Assembly (NCBI GenBank): GCA_015178975.1
Contig: WHVD01000024.1
Coordinates: forward strand, 1 to 64,000
Length of the DNA: 64,000 nucleotides
DNA from: Hysterangium stoloniferum
Lineage: Eukaryota > Basidiomycota > Agaricomycetes > Hysterangiales > Hysterangiaceae
Direction: 5' to 3'
Positions 1-13,200 of the stretch are shown piece after piece (positions within the stretch are counted from its first letter, which is position 1; every line of letters starts with the position of its first letter). A program made the position numbers and the translations under genes. The notes under the pieces are model-generated. The model ran no database searches. It saw nothing but the letters and a program-made list of their open reading frames with translations, and had not been told where the DNA came from.

Positions 1-3000
1 TCCTTCCTTCTCCTAAGTACATCGCTCCTCTCCTTGGATCATTCAATATAGTTTGCCTTGCTGTGCGCAACTCCGACTGGGTTACCAATGTCTTCGGTGG
101 CTCTGAAGCAAACGAAGGAATGGGTCTCCTCAGCTTTGGCCTTGACTGGGCCAGTAAGTAAATGAAACTCATTAGTCATTTGCCAACCTTCTCAAGGCTG
201 GAATAGATATCACAAGCGCACCGTTTTTATAAGCCTCTCACAACGCAAATATCTAGTGAGCCTCTTTGTTATCCAATAGTGTAGATCCCTTGAACTAAGT
301 CTATTCCGGGAGTCTTATGTCGGATGGGCTATTAACTACATCATCTTGCCTCTCGTATATTACCGTAATGTTTGGTAAGTTATTATCACTTGAGCGGTTG
401 AAATCATGACATATAAATTTCCTTTCAAGGCACTCCAAGAATTTCCCGTTCATTAGCCAGAATTGTTCTGTAAGTCTTTCAGTCTTCCCGTAGCATCAAT
501 AAATCGGCTTTTTATCTGGTTGGCTTCCGGAAGAACCCCCCCCAATTCTATGAGGCTTTTGGACGTTGTGGAGCATCTGCAGCAGCCTGGAGCATCCCAG
601 AATGGGGTACTTCCTCCCAGCGCTTAAATCCATTTTTACTGATGCGACCGAGTAAATCACGAGACTTATTGTTTTTTGGCAGTCGAGAATGGGACAATTT
701 ACGACCAAACATTGATATTAAATCCGTAAATAATCAACCTTCCCGGATAAAGCCATTGATGTCTACAGCTGGTCGTAGGGATTTCTCCTTGAACAGGACC
801 GCATTCGAGATCGTGGGTCAACCATGGCAAAGTGGTTCAATTGTGATCCGCCACCTTGGAATCAATTTGTCAATCGGTGAGTATCATATCACTGGTGTAT
901 TTAATCGTTAAATTATGAAACAATCAGCATTTGTGCATATTGGGTTATGGTAAGCCTCATACTATTGTTCCTTGAATGAGTTTTATTCATAATACCTGTA
1001 TAGGCACGGAAAAGAAGTAGGTACATCAATTATATATATCGGACATTTTACTGAGTAGTTTAACAGTTTTACCATACGTTTTTAAACTAGTAAGACGCTT
1101 TCTATGCGTCACCAGCATATTCTTAAGGATATACATCCAGCCTCCGGGTAAACTAATCAATGATCCCCATTATTCCAAAATGAGGGTGAGTTGACGTATC
1201 ATGATGTTTGTGTACATAGGTATTGATCATTCATGCCAGAGTTACAAAGAGGGTAGGTCCACGTTCCGCAGTAGCATCAGCTCTCTCAATTATTTTCACA
1301 GTTCCATTGTGGTGGTATAGTAGTATCGCAATTGGAGGTATGTTGCCCTGGCAATCCGTGATCTCCCTTGTTGACCGATATTTTTCTCCTTCAGCGTTTG
1401 CTGTCGCTAGTACGTCATGATAAATCACAAGGCTCGTCCGCTAACGAAGGATACAGTGGTCTGTGCCTATACCGAGCATTCACAGTTGGTAAACATGTTA
1501 TTGTTCAGACCGCTAGGTGACTATATATCTTACAGACTACCTTGGTGGGCACTCATCCTTGCCCTTCTGTTTTCTATTATCATTCTACCATTCTACGGAG
1601 CCATGAATGCCATTTTTGCGTATGTTCTCGAATTATTATATCCCGTGTTTCATTTAACTAACTGACATCAATCCGTAGCTGGATTCCTAACATGACGTCG
1701 TTATTCCAAATCATTGCCGCTGCTCTAATCCCCGGATCTTCTCAAGCAAACATGGTGCGCCATGTATATTCTCGTCATTTTCTGTCCTATTCTAAATTCT
1801 TCGGTTTCTCTAGTACTTTGAATTATATTCTAGTCGTAGCCTGACACAAGCGGCAGCCATGCTTTCTGATCTGAAGCTTGGACAATATACAAAACGTAAG
1901 CCGTACACTCAATGTACCGTCCACACAAGTCCATTGACATCTCTTGGTAGTTCCCCCTCGTGTGAGAAATACAATGGTGTTACTTTGGATACAGAGATGA
2001 TTGACCTACTCCACTCTATCTAGGTAACGTTTATAGTGCAAATTGTAGGAACGGTCGTCGGCGCATTGCTTAATTGTAAATCTTTTCTTTCCTCTCTTTC
2101 CTTATTGCATATTTAGGCACTTACATTATTTCAGATGTCATCATGCAGACTATTGTGGACAACGAGCGTTCCATTCTGGTGAGAACTTTCATTTTAGCGG
2201 CCAGTATACCCAATTCAACATAAACTACGGTAATAGTTGAGTAACAAAGGTACCCGCATTTGGAGCGGTCGACAGATCCAAACTTTCAATGCTGATGGTG
2301 AGTTTTTATTAACAATGTGGAGAATGCCGTCACCGCGCCGTAAGCTGTGCTTTGGGGCGCTCTTGGAAAGGAGATTTGTAGGTGTTGACTGGTTCTGAGT
2401 ATCATGCGTTCACGCCTGGCACTTTTTAGATGGTCCCAATGGCCCTTACTTCATTGTTCCACTTGGGATCGTTCTTGGCTTGGAGTTGCCGGTTATTCCC
2501 TGGCTCATTTACCAGAAGTACGGTTGGAAGTGGTTACGTTATGTAAACACAGCTATTTTAGCTTGTAAGGATTGGTCAAATTCTCCCTGTCGCTCTATTG
2601 CAGAACTAACTTCAATTGTAGCTAATATCGGTACCTTGGCAGGTGGAACTAATGGATATATTAACACTTGGATGGCCATTGGTTTAACATCCCACTTCTA
2701 CATCCGCAAGTATCGTGCTGGATGGTTCCGTAAATATAACGTTCGTCCTTTTACATTGTTCCAACGCAAATGAGCTTTGAATTTACTATTTTAGTATCTT
2801 TTCGGAGCTGGTATCGATGGCGGAGCACAGATATTTGTATTCATATTCTCAGTCAGTCCACTTGTTACAGAAAGAAACATACACTAACTGAGACTTCAAA
2901 GTTTGCTCTCGCTGGGGCAGGAGGGGTGACAGTTCCATTCCCGGAGTAAGTGTCACTGACTTGGTCAATTATATTATCTCAATTACAATGTACAGATGGG

Positions 3001-3097
3001 CCCTCAATCCAGCAGGAAATGCTGTAAGTAATCAAACCTATAATGTGATACGAAGAGTCAACTTTTTTAGGACTACTGCAAGGTCGCTGGTTCCTGA
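1..3097 (+). CDS. Oligopeptide transporter (OPT family), 3' part, left-arm copy
   Basis: OPT proteins are proton-coupled importers of small peptides, glutathione or metal chelates, with 12-16 membrane segments. The window opens at an intron acceptor (17); the first exon, 18-153, reads VTNVFGG and NEGMGLLSFGLDW, typical OPT core motifs. Later exons give GTIYDQTLILNP, HIGLWHGKE, VPLWWYSSIAIGAFAV and PWWALILALLFSI. The C-terminal part reads INTWMAIGLTSHFYIRKYRA, WFRKYN and EWALNPAGNADYC before a TGA at 3095-3097. More than ten introns of about 40-65 bp are needed, and frames agree across the junctions I checked, including around 207-374. The 5' end is off the window; the same gene is complete on the other arm. 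Not every middle exon was resolved. Confidence 0.8.
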
Positions 3098-3501
3098 GGA
3101 TGATTTCCGACTCTCCCTGCCCTTGTAGTTACATGATATAAAATAACTTGCTCGCGTCGCTTTGTGGAGTACTTGGGATTGTGACACACAATAGTCCTTT
3201 GTATTGTGTATTGATGGTTAGGATTCGGAACGTCACATATATAACTCTCATGCAGAATTCAACGTGTCTGGTTAGAAGGACTCTGGATTTGCCACCTCAT
3301 CTCTGATCAAACGTGATGAAGACTTAATCACAGACAACAGTACTATTAGTGGTAAATAATAGCAGTGTAAATAAGGCAAACAAATATATCGCGCCTATCT
3401 CCATCTGCAGCAAATTTGCTCCGTTCAAAAACACTTGGTGTTGGTTCAGGTGTAGTATTTCAATATTTCCAAGCAAACTTATTGGCCAAACATCCTGGCC
3501 C
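3098..3501. other. Intergenic stretch, no gene seen
   Basis: This is the region downstream of the transporter stop. It has only short open stretches with no recognisable motif. It is repeated in inverted orientation at about 14187-14590. Confidence 0.5.
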
Positions 3502-4090
3502 TCAGATCTCACAATATGACGGGCAGTGAAACAGTGCTACTGCATGGGTGACGATCCCATTGAAGACAGGATCACCCCCGCAGGCCCGAGAGCCTGCCTG
3601 TATAGCTTTCCTTACCAGACCTTTCCAAGTAGCCCAATGAGAAGGGAACTTCTCCCTTAAAAAGGCAACTGCAATTGCTGTTGCCCAAACGCGAGTGGAA
3701 TTGTTGGTATTTTCGATGGCAGATAATACATCTGAGGGTGGGTTAAGAATTGAGCAGTTGGAATACATGTGATCTGAGATAACGTATCCATGTTGTGGGC
3801 AATGGGCACGGAGTGAAGCGTGCAGAAAATCATTCATCCAAAAGAGAACGAGTATTGGCATCTGGCTCGACGGCGTGCTGCAACCGCATGGCTAAGACCA
3901 GCTTAAAATGAATTCTTTGGGTCTTTATGAGAGATGGTCCAAGCATGCGGGTACTAAGCTGTATAAAGTTATTAGAAACATGCACCATGCTTCCTAAGCA
4001 ATGACCATATATTGTGACGGTGGTCATAATAAATTTCAAGTTTGCAACAATGGCTGTGAGAGAACGCTGCTGGTAATGAGCTAAGGGCAT
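3502..4090 (-). pseudogene. Gene fragment, possibly the C-terminal end of a VIT/von Willebrand A-type protein (left arm)
   Basis: Read on the minus strand, two overlapping frames encode conserved-looking sequence, with VWATAIAVAFLREKFP near the end followed by a Trp- and Lys-rich helix. That pattern reminds me of the C-terminal helix of fungal VIT/vWA-domain proteins, but I cannot confirm it. The fragment abuts the 3' end of the Kin4-like pseudogene without a gap: the kinase homology stops at LEDALS and this sequence begins. That join marks a chimeric junction carried into both arms. No start codon or full domain is visible, so I treat it as a truncated remnant. The left copy has three more bases than the right one (13600-14186) near 3705. 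Confidence 0.35.
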
Positions 4091-7000
4091 CCTCCAGACG
4101 ACTGATATGTGTCAGTTCAACCAAAAACCGTGATCCACCTTGGTCAACGCTGGGATCGTCATAAATCGCTTTTGGTGTTGCTGTGCTTGGGGGTCGCAGA
4201 GATAAGGCTATCTTTCCCCCCAGCATTCTAGCTGTGCACGTTCTCGCTCCACTACGAGCAGACATATCAGAACGCTGTGCATGATATCGGTCCCGAGAAG
4301 GGAGGGTACCACGAAAGGCAAAGGCGTGGGTGGCATTAGAACTGCCGAAAGGTGAAGTGGTTAGTACAACAGGAACAGGAACTGGAGAGATATCGAGTTG
4401 ATTTTGTAAAGCGTTGCGCAGACCATTCTTGCTGTCTTTTTTGTTCTTATCGACCTCAACTGTTACCAAAAAATTGTTCATAGGGTCTTTGATTGTCCTG
4501 TCAAGTAAACGAAGTGACGCGACACACTAGTACACCCAGCTAGTGGCAAACGATGAAAAAAAAAGCAACAATCGACTCCGTGCACCTGCTTATAGGCACC
4601 GCCATCAAGTTCGACGTTTTCTCCCTTGACTTTATCTCCTCGACATCGTTCGCACCATTTTTCACGGTGACAAACACGCGCCTACTCGTCGTATTATTGA
4701 GGGACCCCACATCGGACTGCAGTTGTGGCCCGCAGGGAATTGTCTCCACTGAAATCAAAAGGGAGGCCTGGTCGTGGCTTCCATGACTGCGCAGCTGGAA
4801 CTAGTTGACAATGGTCTTGCCGACAGGGGTAGAAAAACAGTTTGTGGCGGCAAAACGAAAGGGAAAGGTGTAGAAGTAGATTCAAAACCGCAGGGAGGTA
4901 CTGTAGGCAGTGTAGCAGGGATTGCAGACGGAGTTCATGTCCAGTTCTTGCTCAGGCGCTATCTGCGCTTTGGCCTTTTCATTGTTTTTTTAACCCCGAT
5001 CGTAACCGAACGATGTCGTGAGATCTCCAATTGTCCTGTAAACAAATCAAAGCATTAGTCAACCCAATCAAAGCCAAACAGTGTCAAGAGACCATCAGTC
5101 GACTCGTCACATCTGGTTATAGGCCCCCGAAATCAAGCTCAGCGTCTTCCCTCGCGTTTTCTTCCTATAAATGAAGCCATCTTCTCCTCCAGTCCCACTT
5201 CTCCCCAACAGCCACCATCTTCCACGGTAACTAAATATCCGAGGTAAACGGTACACCTCTATGGAGAGGCTACCTTTCCTCACTTGCAACACTTGCCAAA
5301 TTTTGGATATGTCTTGGAGCTATTTGCAAACCGCTTTCTCTTTCTCTTTCTCTGGAATTTTCGGGGATGTCTTCGATCTTCTGTGAGAGGTCCTTGTTTT
5401 GCGAAGCTTTTTGGACTTCGATCGACAAGCCGCTCCGTCGGTGTTGGATCAAGTCTAGGGGCTTCGATGAAAAACTTGAACTGATCCAGAAGATCCGATG
5501 ACAATCGCACTTGTGATGGCCCAGCGAGGTGTAGCCACAGGTAGTGTGAGCAATAGAGGAAGTCAAGGACGACAGAATATGTGCGCGCTGAGCTGCTGCT
5601 CAGCATCGGCGTGCACTATACTGTTCTTTATCACTTTCCTTGTTCCTCCATCGCAACCTTCTTGAGCTCACTGATGGTCCGGTGAAATGGATAGGGGTAG
5701 GGAGCGAGGCAAGAGTACGCCACGTCGGCTCTGGTCTGGCCGGGAGCAACTGAAGAATCAAGACAGTTTTAGAAGAATATGCGCAGTGGGCTGCTCAGCA
5801 TCGGTGCGCATTGGCGCTGATACGCCTGTTTCTTCTTCTGTTGCTCCATCGTGACCTTCTCGGGCTCCGGGGGTTTGAATGGACAGATAACACCCAGGTC
5901 GCAAAGCACCACAGAACGAGCCATAATCTCATGCAGACCCACTTGTCGCTTGGGTCTGGTAAAAGCATCAAGAGGAGACTGCACGCCTCAGCAGGGACCG
6001 TTAAAAAGTGTGTTGACAAATATATTGGTAGAGCAGGCTGATGTTGTTGTTATCACCGTCGACATTCGCTAGGTTATCATCAAAGAGCAGGTACGTTGAT
6101 TCCACTTGTCTGTGCTATTCTCAGGACCCGTCATTATACCTCTACAACTGAACATTCTTTACAGTGTCTTCATCTTCGGTTTCTATCACTCCAACTGGCT
6201 GATAATTAAGCCGCCTGCAGCTATTGCCTACAGGATGACTCTATATATCAACCACAAAGCGAACATCTAGACATGACAAGTTCCAAGTGGCATGGTGAAC
6301 CGCATGACGTCTCATGAGGTGGTGATCAGAACGATGTTCAACCTGGTTTGTGAAACCAAAGTTGATGATCACGTCGGGAAAGCGGTCTAGAAGATTCTCG
6401 AGTTTTAGACCGTAAAGGACAATTTTTTGCGAGTTGAATATAGGAGGTGCCAAATATGAGCCGGATAAAAGCGTGTAGGCATGTTTTTTTCAGGTATCCG
6501 TGTGGAAGGAAGTGGTCGAAGAGTTATTGGCCGGGTGCATGCTCTGGGGTGGTGCCGATATGCCTGTCGGTCCCGATGATATCGTAGTGACGAACAATGT
6601 TACGGTGTTTGAGAGACCAAGGGTATGAGAGCCGGTTTAGAAGCAAATGCACTGCACCACCGAGCGACTCACCTGGAGTACTTCCACTTCACTTTCAACC
6701 TTGGACAAACCAAGTTGATCGTCAACATTCCACTTGTCTGTGCTATTCTCAGGCTACAACAACTGAACATTCTTTACAGCGTCTTCATATTCGACTTCTA
6801 TCGGGTTAATAATCAAGCCGCCTGCAGCTATTGCCTTACTCCACAGCATCATATATCAACCACAGAGCCAACATCGAGCCCTCTAGACAAGTTCCGAGTG
6901 GTATGGTGAACCGCATGATCTCCTATAAGGTGACTGGAACGATGTTCAAATTGTTTTGTGAAACCAAAGTTGATGATCATGTTGCGAAAGCGGTCTAGAA

Positions 7001-7440
7001 GAAGATTCTCGAGTCTTAGTTGGATGTAGGAGGTGCCAAATATGAGCCGGACAAAAGCGTGTAGGCATGTTTTTTTCAGGTATCCGTGTGGAAGGATGTG
7101 GTCGAAGAGTTATTGGCCTGGTGCATGCTCTGGGGTGGTGCCGATATGCCTGTCGGTCCCGATGATATCGTCGTGACGAACAATGTTACAGTGTTTGAGA
7201 GACCAAGGGTATGAGAGCCGGTTTAGAAGCAAATGCACTGCATCACCGAGCGACTCACCTTGAGTACTTCCACTTCACTTTCAACCTTGGACAAACCAAG
7301 TTAATCGTCAACATTTCCTCCTCTAATGAGTTTGACTACGACCTCAACGACTCGATCATGAGGCCGAGCTCGACCTTGCCGGATTCTCCTTCACCGATTT
7401 TGCTTGACAAGGAGCGCGAGGGAGGTGTAAGAGATTGTCC
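4075..7440 (-). pseudogene. Kin4-like kinase pseudogene, copy 1
   Basis: This is a decayed, rearranged copy of the kinase gene at 42486-46002, read on the minus strand. Recognisable pieces include LKLENLLDRF and a degenerate NFGFTNQVEHRSD, matching the catalytic loop and DFG segment of the parent. The P-loop region with its first intron is present too, as are the basic linker and the final NATHAF- and DRYH-like linker remnants. Introns are retained, so it arose by DNA duplication, not retroposition. The 5' half is tandemly duplicated: the segment beginning MRAGLEANALHHRATHLEYF occurs near 6625 and again near 7211. HRD and DFG residues are lost and stops are frequent, so no active kinase could be made. 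Confidence 0.85.
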
Positions 7441-7667
7441 AGGCGCTACGATCGATGGTATGCGGCCTGGCGGCGATAGAAGGAGGTATTATATTATTAT
7501 TTATGATGTTAGGTAAAGTCCTAGCCTCTGGTTGTTGTTGTAATTTTTAAAATTTTATTTCAATAAATAAGTTCCCAAGTACTACAGAATTAGAAGGCGT
7601 CTACGAAACGTAACTTGACAGACATTGCATCTCATAATCAAGCTCAAAGCGAGGACGCGTCACGCAT

Positions 7668-7856
7668 GGTCATTTTTGTGTCGTTAACCATCGCTCCACT
7701 TTTTTTTTACTCACCTTCCTTGCTTGTGCCATCAATCAGTAAGTACCCAGGTTGTTCTTTTAACTTTCCTACTGAGCCATGTGCCATATAGTTGCTTGGT
7801 TTGGTTTCATTAATGCCGCTGTAATTGCGCTTTCTGTTGCACCGCACGCTTTGCCT
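7668..7856 (+). pseudogene. Truncated 5' end of the hypothetical gene at 9100-9992
   Basis: The start MVIFVSLTIAPLFF and the following donor site match the minus-strand gene that starts at 9992. Homology stops at about 7856, the inner breakpoint of IR1, so this copy lost all but its first exon and the beginning of the second. Between it and the kinase pseudogene (7441-7667) I see only AT-rich sequence. Confidence 0.55.
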
Positions 7857-9099
7857 CAGGAACAATTTTCATACTCACTGTAGCCGGTATTCGCGACCGA
7901 CACTCCATGAGGTCACCCATTATTGTTACTATATCTGGCTCGATCCGTATCCAAGGTGGCCCTGACAATTTATGAGAATGCTCTTATTTGTTATAGGCTA
8001 TACCATCCTCGTGTGCGATATTTTCCAGCCCAAGTCGACAAATATTGTAGCAGTTTCATTCACTCTCGCTGGCGCCAATGGGCTATCACATTCGTTGGAA
8101 GTAATTATCCTTTTATAGCGCATAGGGTATTGAAATACATTACGCATGGGGAAATAACTCTGATATTCAATGCTTCACCTTGGTAACATCCTTAATTCGT
8201 TGCAATTTGATCCAATGCACCCTCACACAACCATGCTGGTCATATACGTTCCTCATGACAATTTAATCAAGTACCTCGCGACTCTGATATCATTAACGTA
8301 CGTTAGCTCGGGGACACCACAAAATTCATTCGTGGCCACGCCATTACTCAGGGGGTTTCGGTATGTACCTTGTATCCGGCCTTCTCTTAGACAGTAAGCT
8401 CTATAGGCAGCGAATCGCTATCGACCTAAACGCTTTCAAGGGTTTCTATACCATGTAAGAGAATGCCCAAAGGACGGTAGCAGCGATTGCAATGCTTTTG
8501 TGCCGATGGTCCTGTACAACTGAAGGAATGGGGCTCAGGAGACAGCTCATTGGCTTGCCTTTCTTGTGGAGGTTATCCTATATAACTATCAAAGCCTCGT
8601 ATCGGTACTCCGATTTAACCGATTCAAATTTTATTTTTGAATTGGTCGACGGCGGATCGGACTCATCCATTGGATTGGGTTGAGTCAATGCAACTCCCAG
8701 GAACGACCCAGCCAAAGGCTTCAGCTACTGTAAGATTTAGTCATAGGTGATATCAATGTATCAATCAAGTACAGTTGAAGGTACCGAGCATTGGAATATA
8801 TCCTTGATTTTATAGGTCTTTAATCACACTCATGCCTCTCCGGATATCTTCACGCTTCCGTCTCAGAGACCAGTTAAGAAGGAAATAAAAGACAGTACAC
8901 ATGGTCAAGCTATTTGGAAAGTTGGCACATGGCAAGCGACAATTTCCAAACAACGATGCCAAGTTGGAATGAGATATTTTGGCATGGAATCACATAGCGC
9001 TTAGTATGGCTCTCGATAAACAATCCCTATGCAGTGAGTTGATGGACAATACTTAAGGAATGCCACTCAAACGGCAAAGCAAAATTACAGAAGCGACTC
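7857..9099. other. IR1 spacer, no recognisable gene
   Basis: This unique sequence lies between the two arms. Short open stretches of 60-90 codons exist on both strands but none shows a family motif. Pieces such as HSRWRQWAITFVG near 8070 could be exons of a broken gene, which I cannot identify. Confidence 0.4.
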
Positions 9100-9992
9100 C
9101 TAGTTCATCTGGGGCTCCAGTCTGTCCTCTTTGAAACGGGATGTTAAATTTGGAACCACCAGCGTTCCCTCAGTTGCTTCCATATATGCATTTGTTGCCA
9201 TCTTTTGGGCACTGTCCGAACTATTCTGAGTGTCCCCATGATTGGATAATATACGATCTATGGCTGTAGAAATAAGTATAATCCGCTGACTATTGGAAAT
9301 GGGGGCGTGCTGCTGTAAAATGCACCACGTTCTGGGAGCCCTGAGCATTAAAGTTAGACTAGAAATATTGGAGTCTGAGACCCATGATGCCTAACTACCA
9401 ATTTGACCAGACTATAAAGATTAAGAAACAGAACCAGTATAGACGTCAACTGTAACCTGAAAAAGCAAATCCCAATCATCATGGTCGCATGCATAGACGT
9501 GAGTGTTATTTAGCCGTATCACTTAGTGGTTAGGCTAGTAAGCGCATGTCATCTTAAACAGGCGGAAATAAGCCATATCCAGGCACCAGCACCCGCGGTA
9601 TATGGCCAATTAATACGGAAGATCTGCAACAAAATGTAATAGAGAGTATTTGCAACTAATATCACATATCGAATCATCTGCAAGAAAGAAAATGATACCT
9701 TCCATACATAATAATTATTCAAGGCCGGCGCAGGAGTAGATTGTTCCAATATGGTGTCGACAATGTTTTGCAGTATTGCGCCAACTTCATTCAAATCTAC
9801 GATGCCAAAGCGGGGGGTGCAGCAGAAAGCACAATTACAGCGGCATTGGTGAGACCAAACCAAACAACTATATGGCACATGGCTCAGTAGGAAAGTTAAA
9901 AGAACAACCTGGGTACTTACTGATTGATGGCACAAGCAAGGAAGGTGAGTAAAAAAAAGTGGAGCGATGGTTAACGACACAAAAATGACCAT
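9100..9992 (-). CDS. Hypothetical small protein with hydrophobic N-terminus
   Basis: I do not recognise this gene. On the minus strand it starts with the hydrophobic MVIFVSLTIAPLFFTHLPC, which looks like a signal peptide or membrane segment. Canonical donor and acceptor sites follow near 9920 and 9860, and further hydrophobic stretches (ILVANTLYYILLQIF, LTSILVLFLNLYSLVKLVV) come with interposed splice-like sites. The last open stretch, ending at 9100, is polar and contains EGTLVVPNLTSRFKEDRLEP. The layout could be a multi-exon membrane protein. Its 5' end lies inside the right IR1 arm and its 3' end in the unique spacer. The exon structure is not settled and it may be dead. Confidence 0.35.
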
Positions 9993-10229
9993 GCGTGACG
10001 CGTCCTCGCTTTGAGCTTGATTATGAGATGCAATGTCTCGTTTCGTAGACGCCTTCTAATTCTGTAGTACTTGGGAACTTATTTATTGAAATAAAATTAA
10101 AAAAATTACAACAACAACCAGAGGCTAGGACTTTACCTAACATCATAAATACAATAATATAATACCTCCTTCTATCGCCGCCAGGCCGCATACCATCGTA
10201 GCGCCTGGACAATCTCTTATACCTCCCTC

Positions 10230-13200
10230 ACGCTCCTTGTCAAGCAAAATCGGTGAAGGAGAATCCGGCAAGGTCGAGCTCGGCCTCATGATCGAGTCGT
10301 TGAGGTCGTAGTCAAACGCATTAGAGGAGGAAATGTTGACGATTAACTTGGTTTGTCCAAGGTTGAAAGTGAAGTGGAAGTACTCAAGGTGAGTCGCTCG
10401 GTGATGCGCAGTGCATTTGCTTCTAAACCGGCTCTCATACCCTTGGTCTCTCAAACACCGTAACATTGTTCGTCACTACGATGTCATCGGGACCGACGGG
10501 CATATCGGCACCACCCAAGAGCATGCACCAGGCCAATGACTCTTCGACCACATCCTTCCACACGGATACCTGAAAAGAACATGCCTACACGCTTTTGTCC
10601 GGCTCATATTTGGCACCTCCTACATCCAACTCGCAAAAGATCGTCCTTTATGGTCTAAGACTCGAGAATCTTCTTCTAGACCGCTTTCGCAACATGATCA
10701 TCAACTTTGGTTTCACAAAACAGTTTGAACATCGTTCCAGTCACCTTATAGGAGATCATGCGGTTCACCATACCACTCGGAACTTGTCTAGAGGGCTCGA
10801 TGTTGGCTCTGTGGTTGATATATGATGCTGTGGAGTAAGGCAATAGCTGCAGGCGGCTTGATTATTAACCCGATAGAAGTCGAATATGAAGACGCTGTAA
10901 AGAATGTTCAGTTGTTGTAGAGGTATAATGACGGGTCCTGAGAATAGCACAGACAAGTGGAATGTTGACGATCAACTTGGTTTGTCCAAGGTTGAAAGTG
11001 AAGTGGAAGTACTCCAGGTGAGTCGCTCGGTGGTGCAGTGCATTTGCTTCTAAACCGGCTCTCATACCCTTGGTCTCTCAAACACCGTAACATTGTTCGT
11101 CACTACGATATCATCGGGACCGACAGGCATATCGGCACCACCCCAGAGCATGCACCCGGCCAATAACTCTTCGACCACTTCCTTCCACACGGATACCTGA
11201 AAAAAACATGCCTACACGCTTTTATCCGGCTCATATTTGGCACCTCCTATATTCAACTCGCAAAAAATTGTCCTTTACGGTCTAAAACTCGAGAATCTTC
11301 TAGACCGCTTTCCCGACGTGATCATCAACTTTGGTTTCACAAACCAGGTTGAACATCGTTCTGATCACCACCTCATGAGACGTCATGCGGTTCACCATGC
11401 CACTTGGAACTTGTCATGTCTAGATGTTCGCTTTGTGGTTGATATATAGAGTCATCCTGTAGGCAATAGCTGCAGGCGGCTTAATTATCAGCCAGTTGGA
11501 GTGATAGAAACCGAAGATGAAGACACTGTAAAGAATGTTCAGTTGTAGAGGTATAATGACGGGTCCTGAGAATAGCACAGACAAGTGGAATCAACGTACC
11601 TGCTCTTTGATGATAACCTAGCGAATGTCGACGGTGATAACAACAACATCAGCCTGCTCTACCAATATATTTGTCAACACACTTTTTAACGGTCCCTGCT
11701 GAGGCGTGCAGTCTCCTCTTGATGCTTTTACCAGACCCAAGCGACAAGTGGGTCTGCATGAGATTATGGCTCGTTCTGTGGTGCTTTGCGACCTGGGTGT
11801 TATCTGTCCATTCAAACCCCCGGAGCCCGAGAAGGTCACGATGGAGCAACAGAAGAAGAAACAGGCGTATCAGCGCCAATGCGCACCGATGCTGAGCAGC
11901 CCACTGCGCATATTCTTCTAAAACTGTCTTGATTCTTCAGTTGCTCCCGGCCAGACCAGAGCCGACGTGGCGTACTCTTGCCTCGCTCCCTACCCCTATC
12001 CATTTCACCGGACCATCAGTGAGCTCAAGAAGGTTGCGATGGAGGAACAAGGAAAGTGATAAAGAACAGTATAGTGCACGCCGATGCTGAGCAGCAGCTC
12101 AGCGCGCACATATTCTGTCGTCCTTGACTTCCTCTATTGCTCACACTACCTGTGGCTACACCTCGCTGGGCCATCACAAGTGCGATTGTCATCGGATCTT
12201 CTGGATCAGTTCAAGTTTTTCATCGAAGCCCCTAGACTTGATCCAACACCGACGGAGCGGCTTGTCGATCGAAGTCCAAAAAGCTTCGCAAAACAAGGAC
12301 CTCTCACAGAAGATCGAAGACATCCCCGAAAATTCCAGAGAAAGAGAAAGAGAAAGCGGTTTGCAAATAGCTCCAAGACATATCCAAAATTTGGCAAGTG
12401 TTGCAAGTGAGGAAAGGTAGCCTCTCCATAAAGGTGTACCGTTTACCTCGGATATTTAGTTACCGTGGAAGATGGTGGCTGTTGGGGAGAAGTGAGACTG
12501 GAGGAGAAGATGGCTTCATTTATAGGAAGAAAACGCGAGGGAAGACGCTGAGCTTGATTTCGGGGGCCTATAACCAGATGTGACGAGTCGACTGATGGTC
12601 TCTTGACACTGTTTGGCTTTGATTGGGTTGACTAATGCTTTGATTTGTTTACAGGACAATTGGAGATCTCACGACATCGTTCGGTTACGATCGGGGTTAA
12701 AAAAACAATGAAAAGGCCAAAGCGCAGATAGCGCCTGAGCAAGAACTGGACATGAACTCCGTCTGCAATCCCTGCTACACTGCCTACATTACCTCCCTGG
12801 GGTTTTGAATCTACTTCTACACCTTTCCCTTTCGTTTTGCCGCCACAAACTGTTTTTCTACCCTGTCGGCAAGACCATTGTCAACTAGTTCCAGCTGCGC
12901 AGTCATGGAAGCCACGACCAGGCCTCCCTTTTGATTTCAGTGGAGACAATTCCCTGCGGGCCACAACTGCAGTCCGATGTGGGGTCCCTCAATAATACGA
13001 CGAGTAGGAGGGTGTTTGTCACCGTGAAAAATGGTGCGAACGATGTCGAGGAGATAAAGTCAAGGGAGAAAACGTCGAACTTGATGGCGGTGCCTATAAG
13101 CAGGTGCACGGAGTCGATTGTTGCTTTTTTTTTCATCGTTTGCCACTAGCTGGGTGTACTAGTGTGTCGCGTCACTTCGTTTACTTGACAGGACAATCAA

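Larger units (their letters stand above)
1..7856. repeat. IR1 left arm (giant inverted repeat)
   Basis: This stretch is the near-identical reverse complement of 9811-17697, with occasional substitutions and short indels. One visible indel is a block of about 25 bp missing near 7018 that is present near 10630. The arm carries, in order, the 3' part of an oligopeptide transporter gene (+), a small fragment (-), a Kin4-like pseudogene (-) and the 5' end of a hypothetical gene (+). Base 1 pairs with 17697, in the middle of the transporter gene, so the repeat probably extends off the window. The inner breakpoint is at about 7856, where homology stops abruptly. A merged-haplotype assembly artefact is possible. 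Confidence 0.9.
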
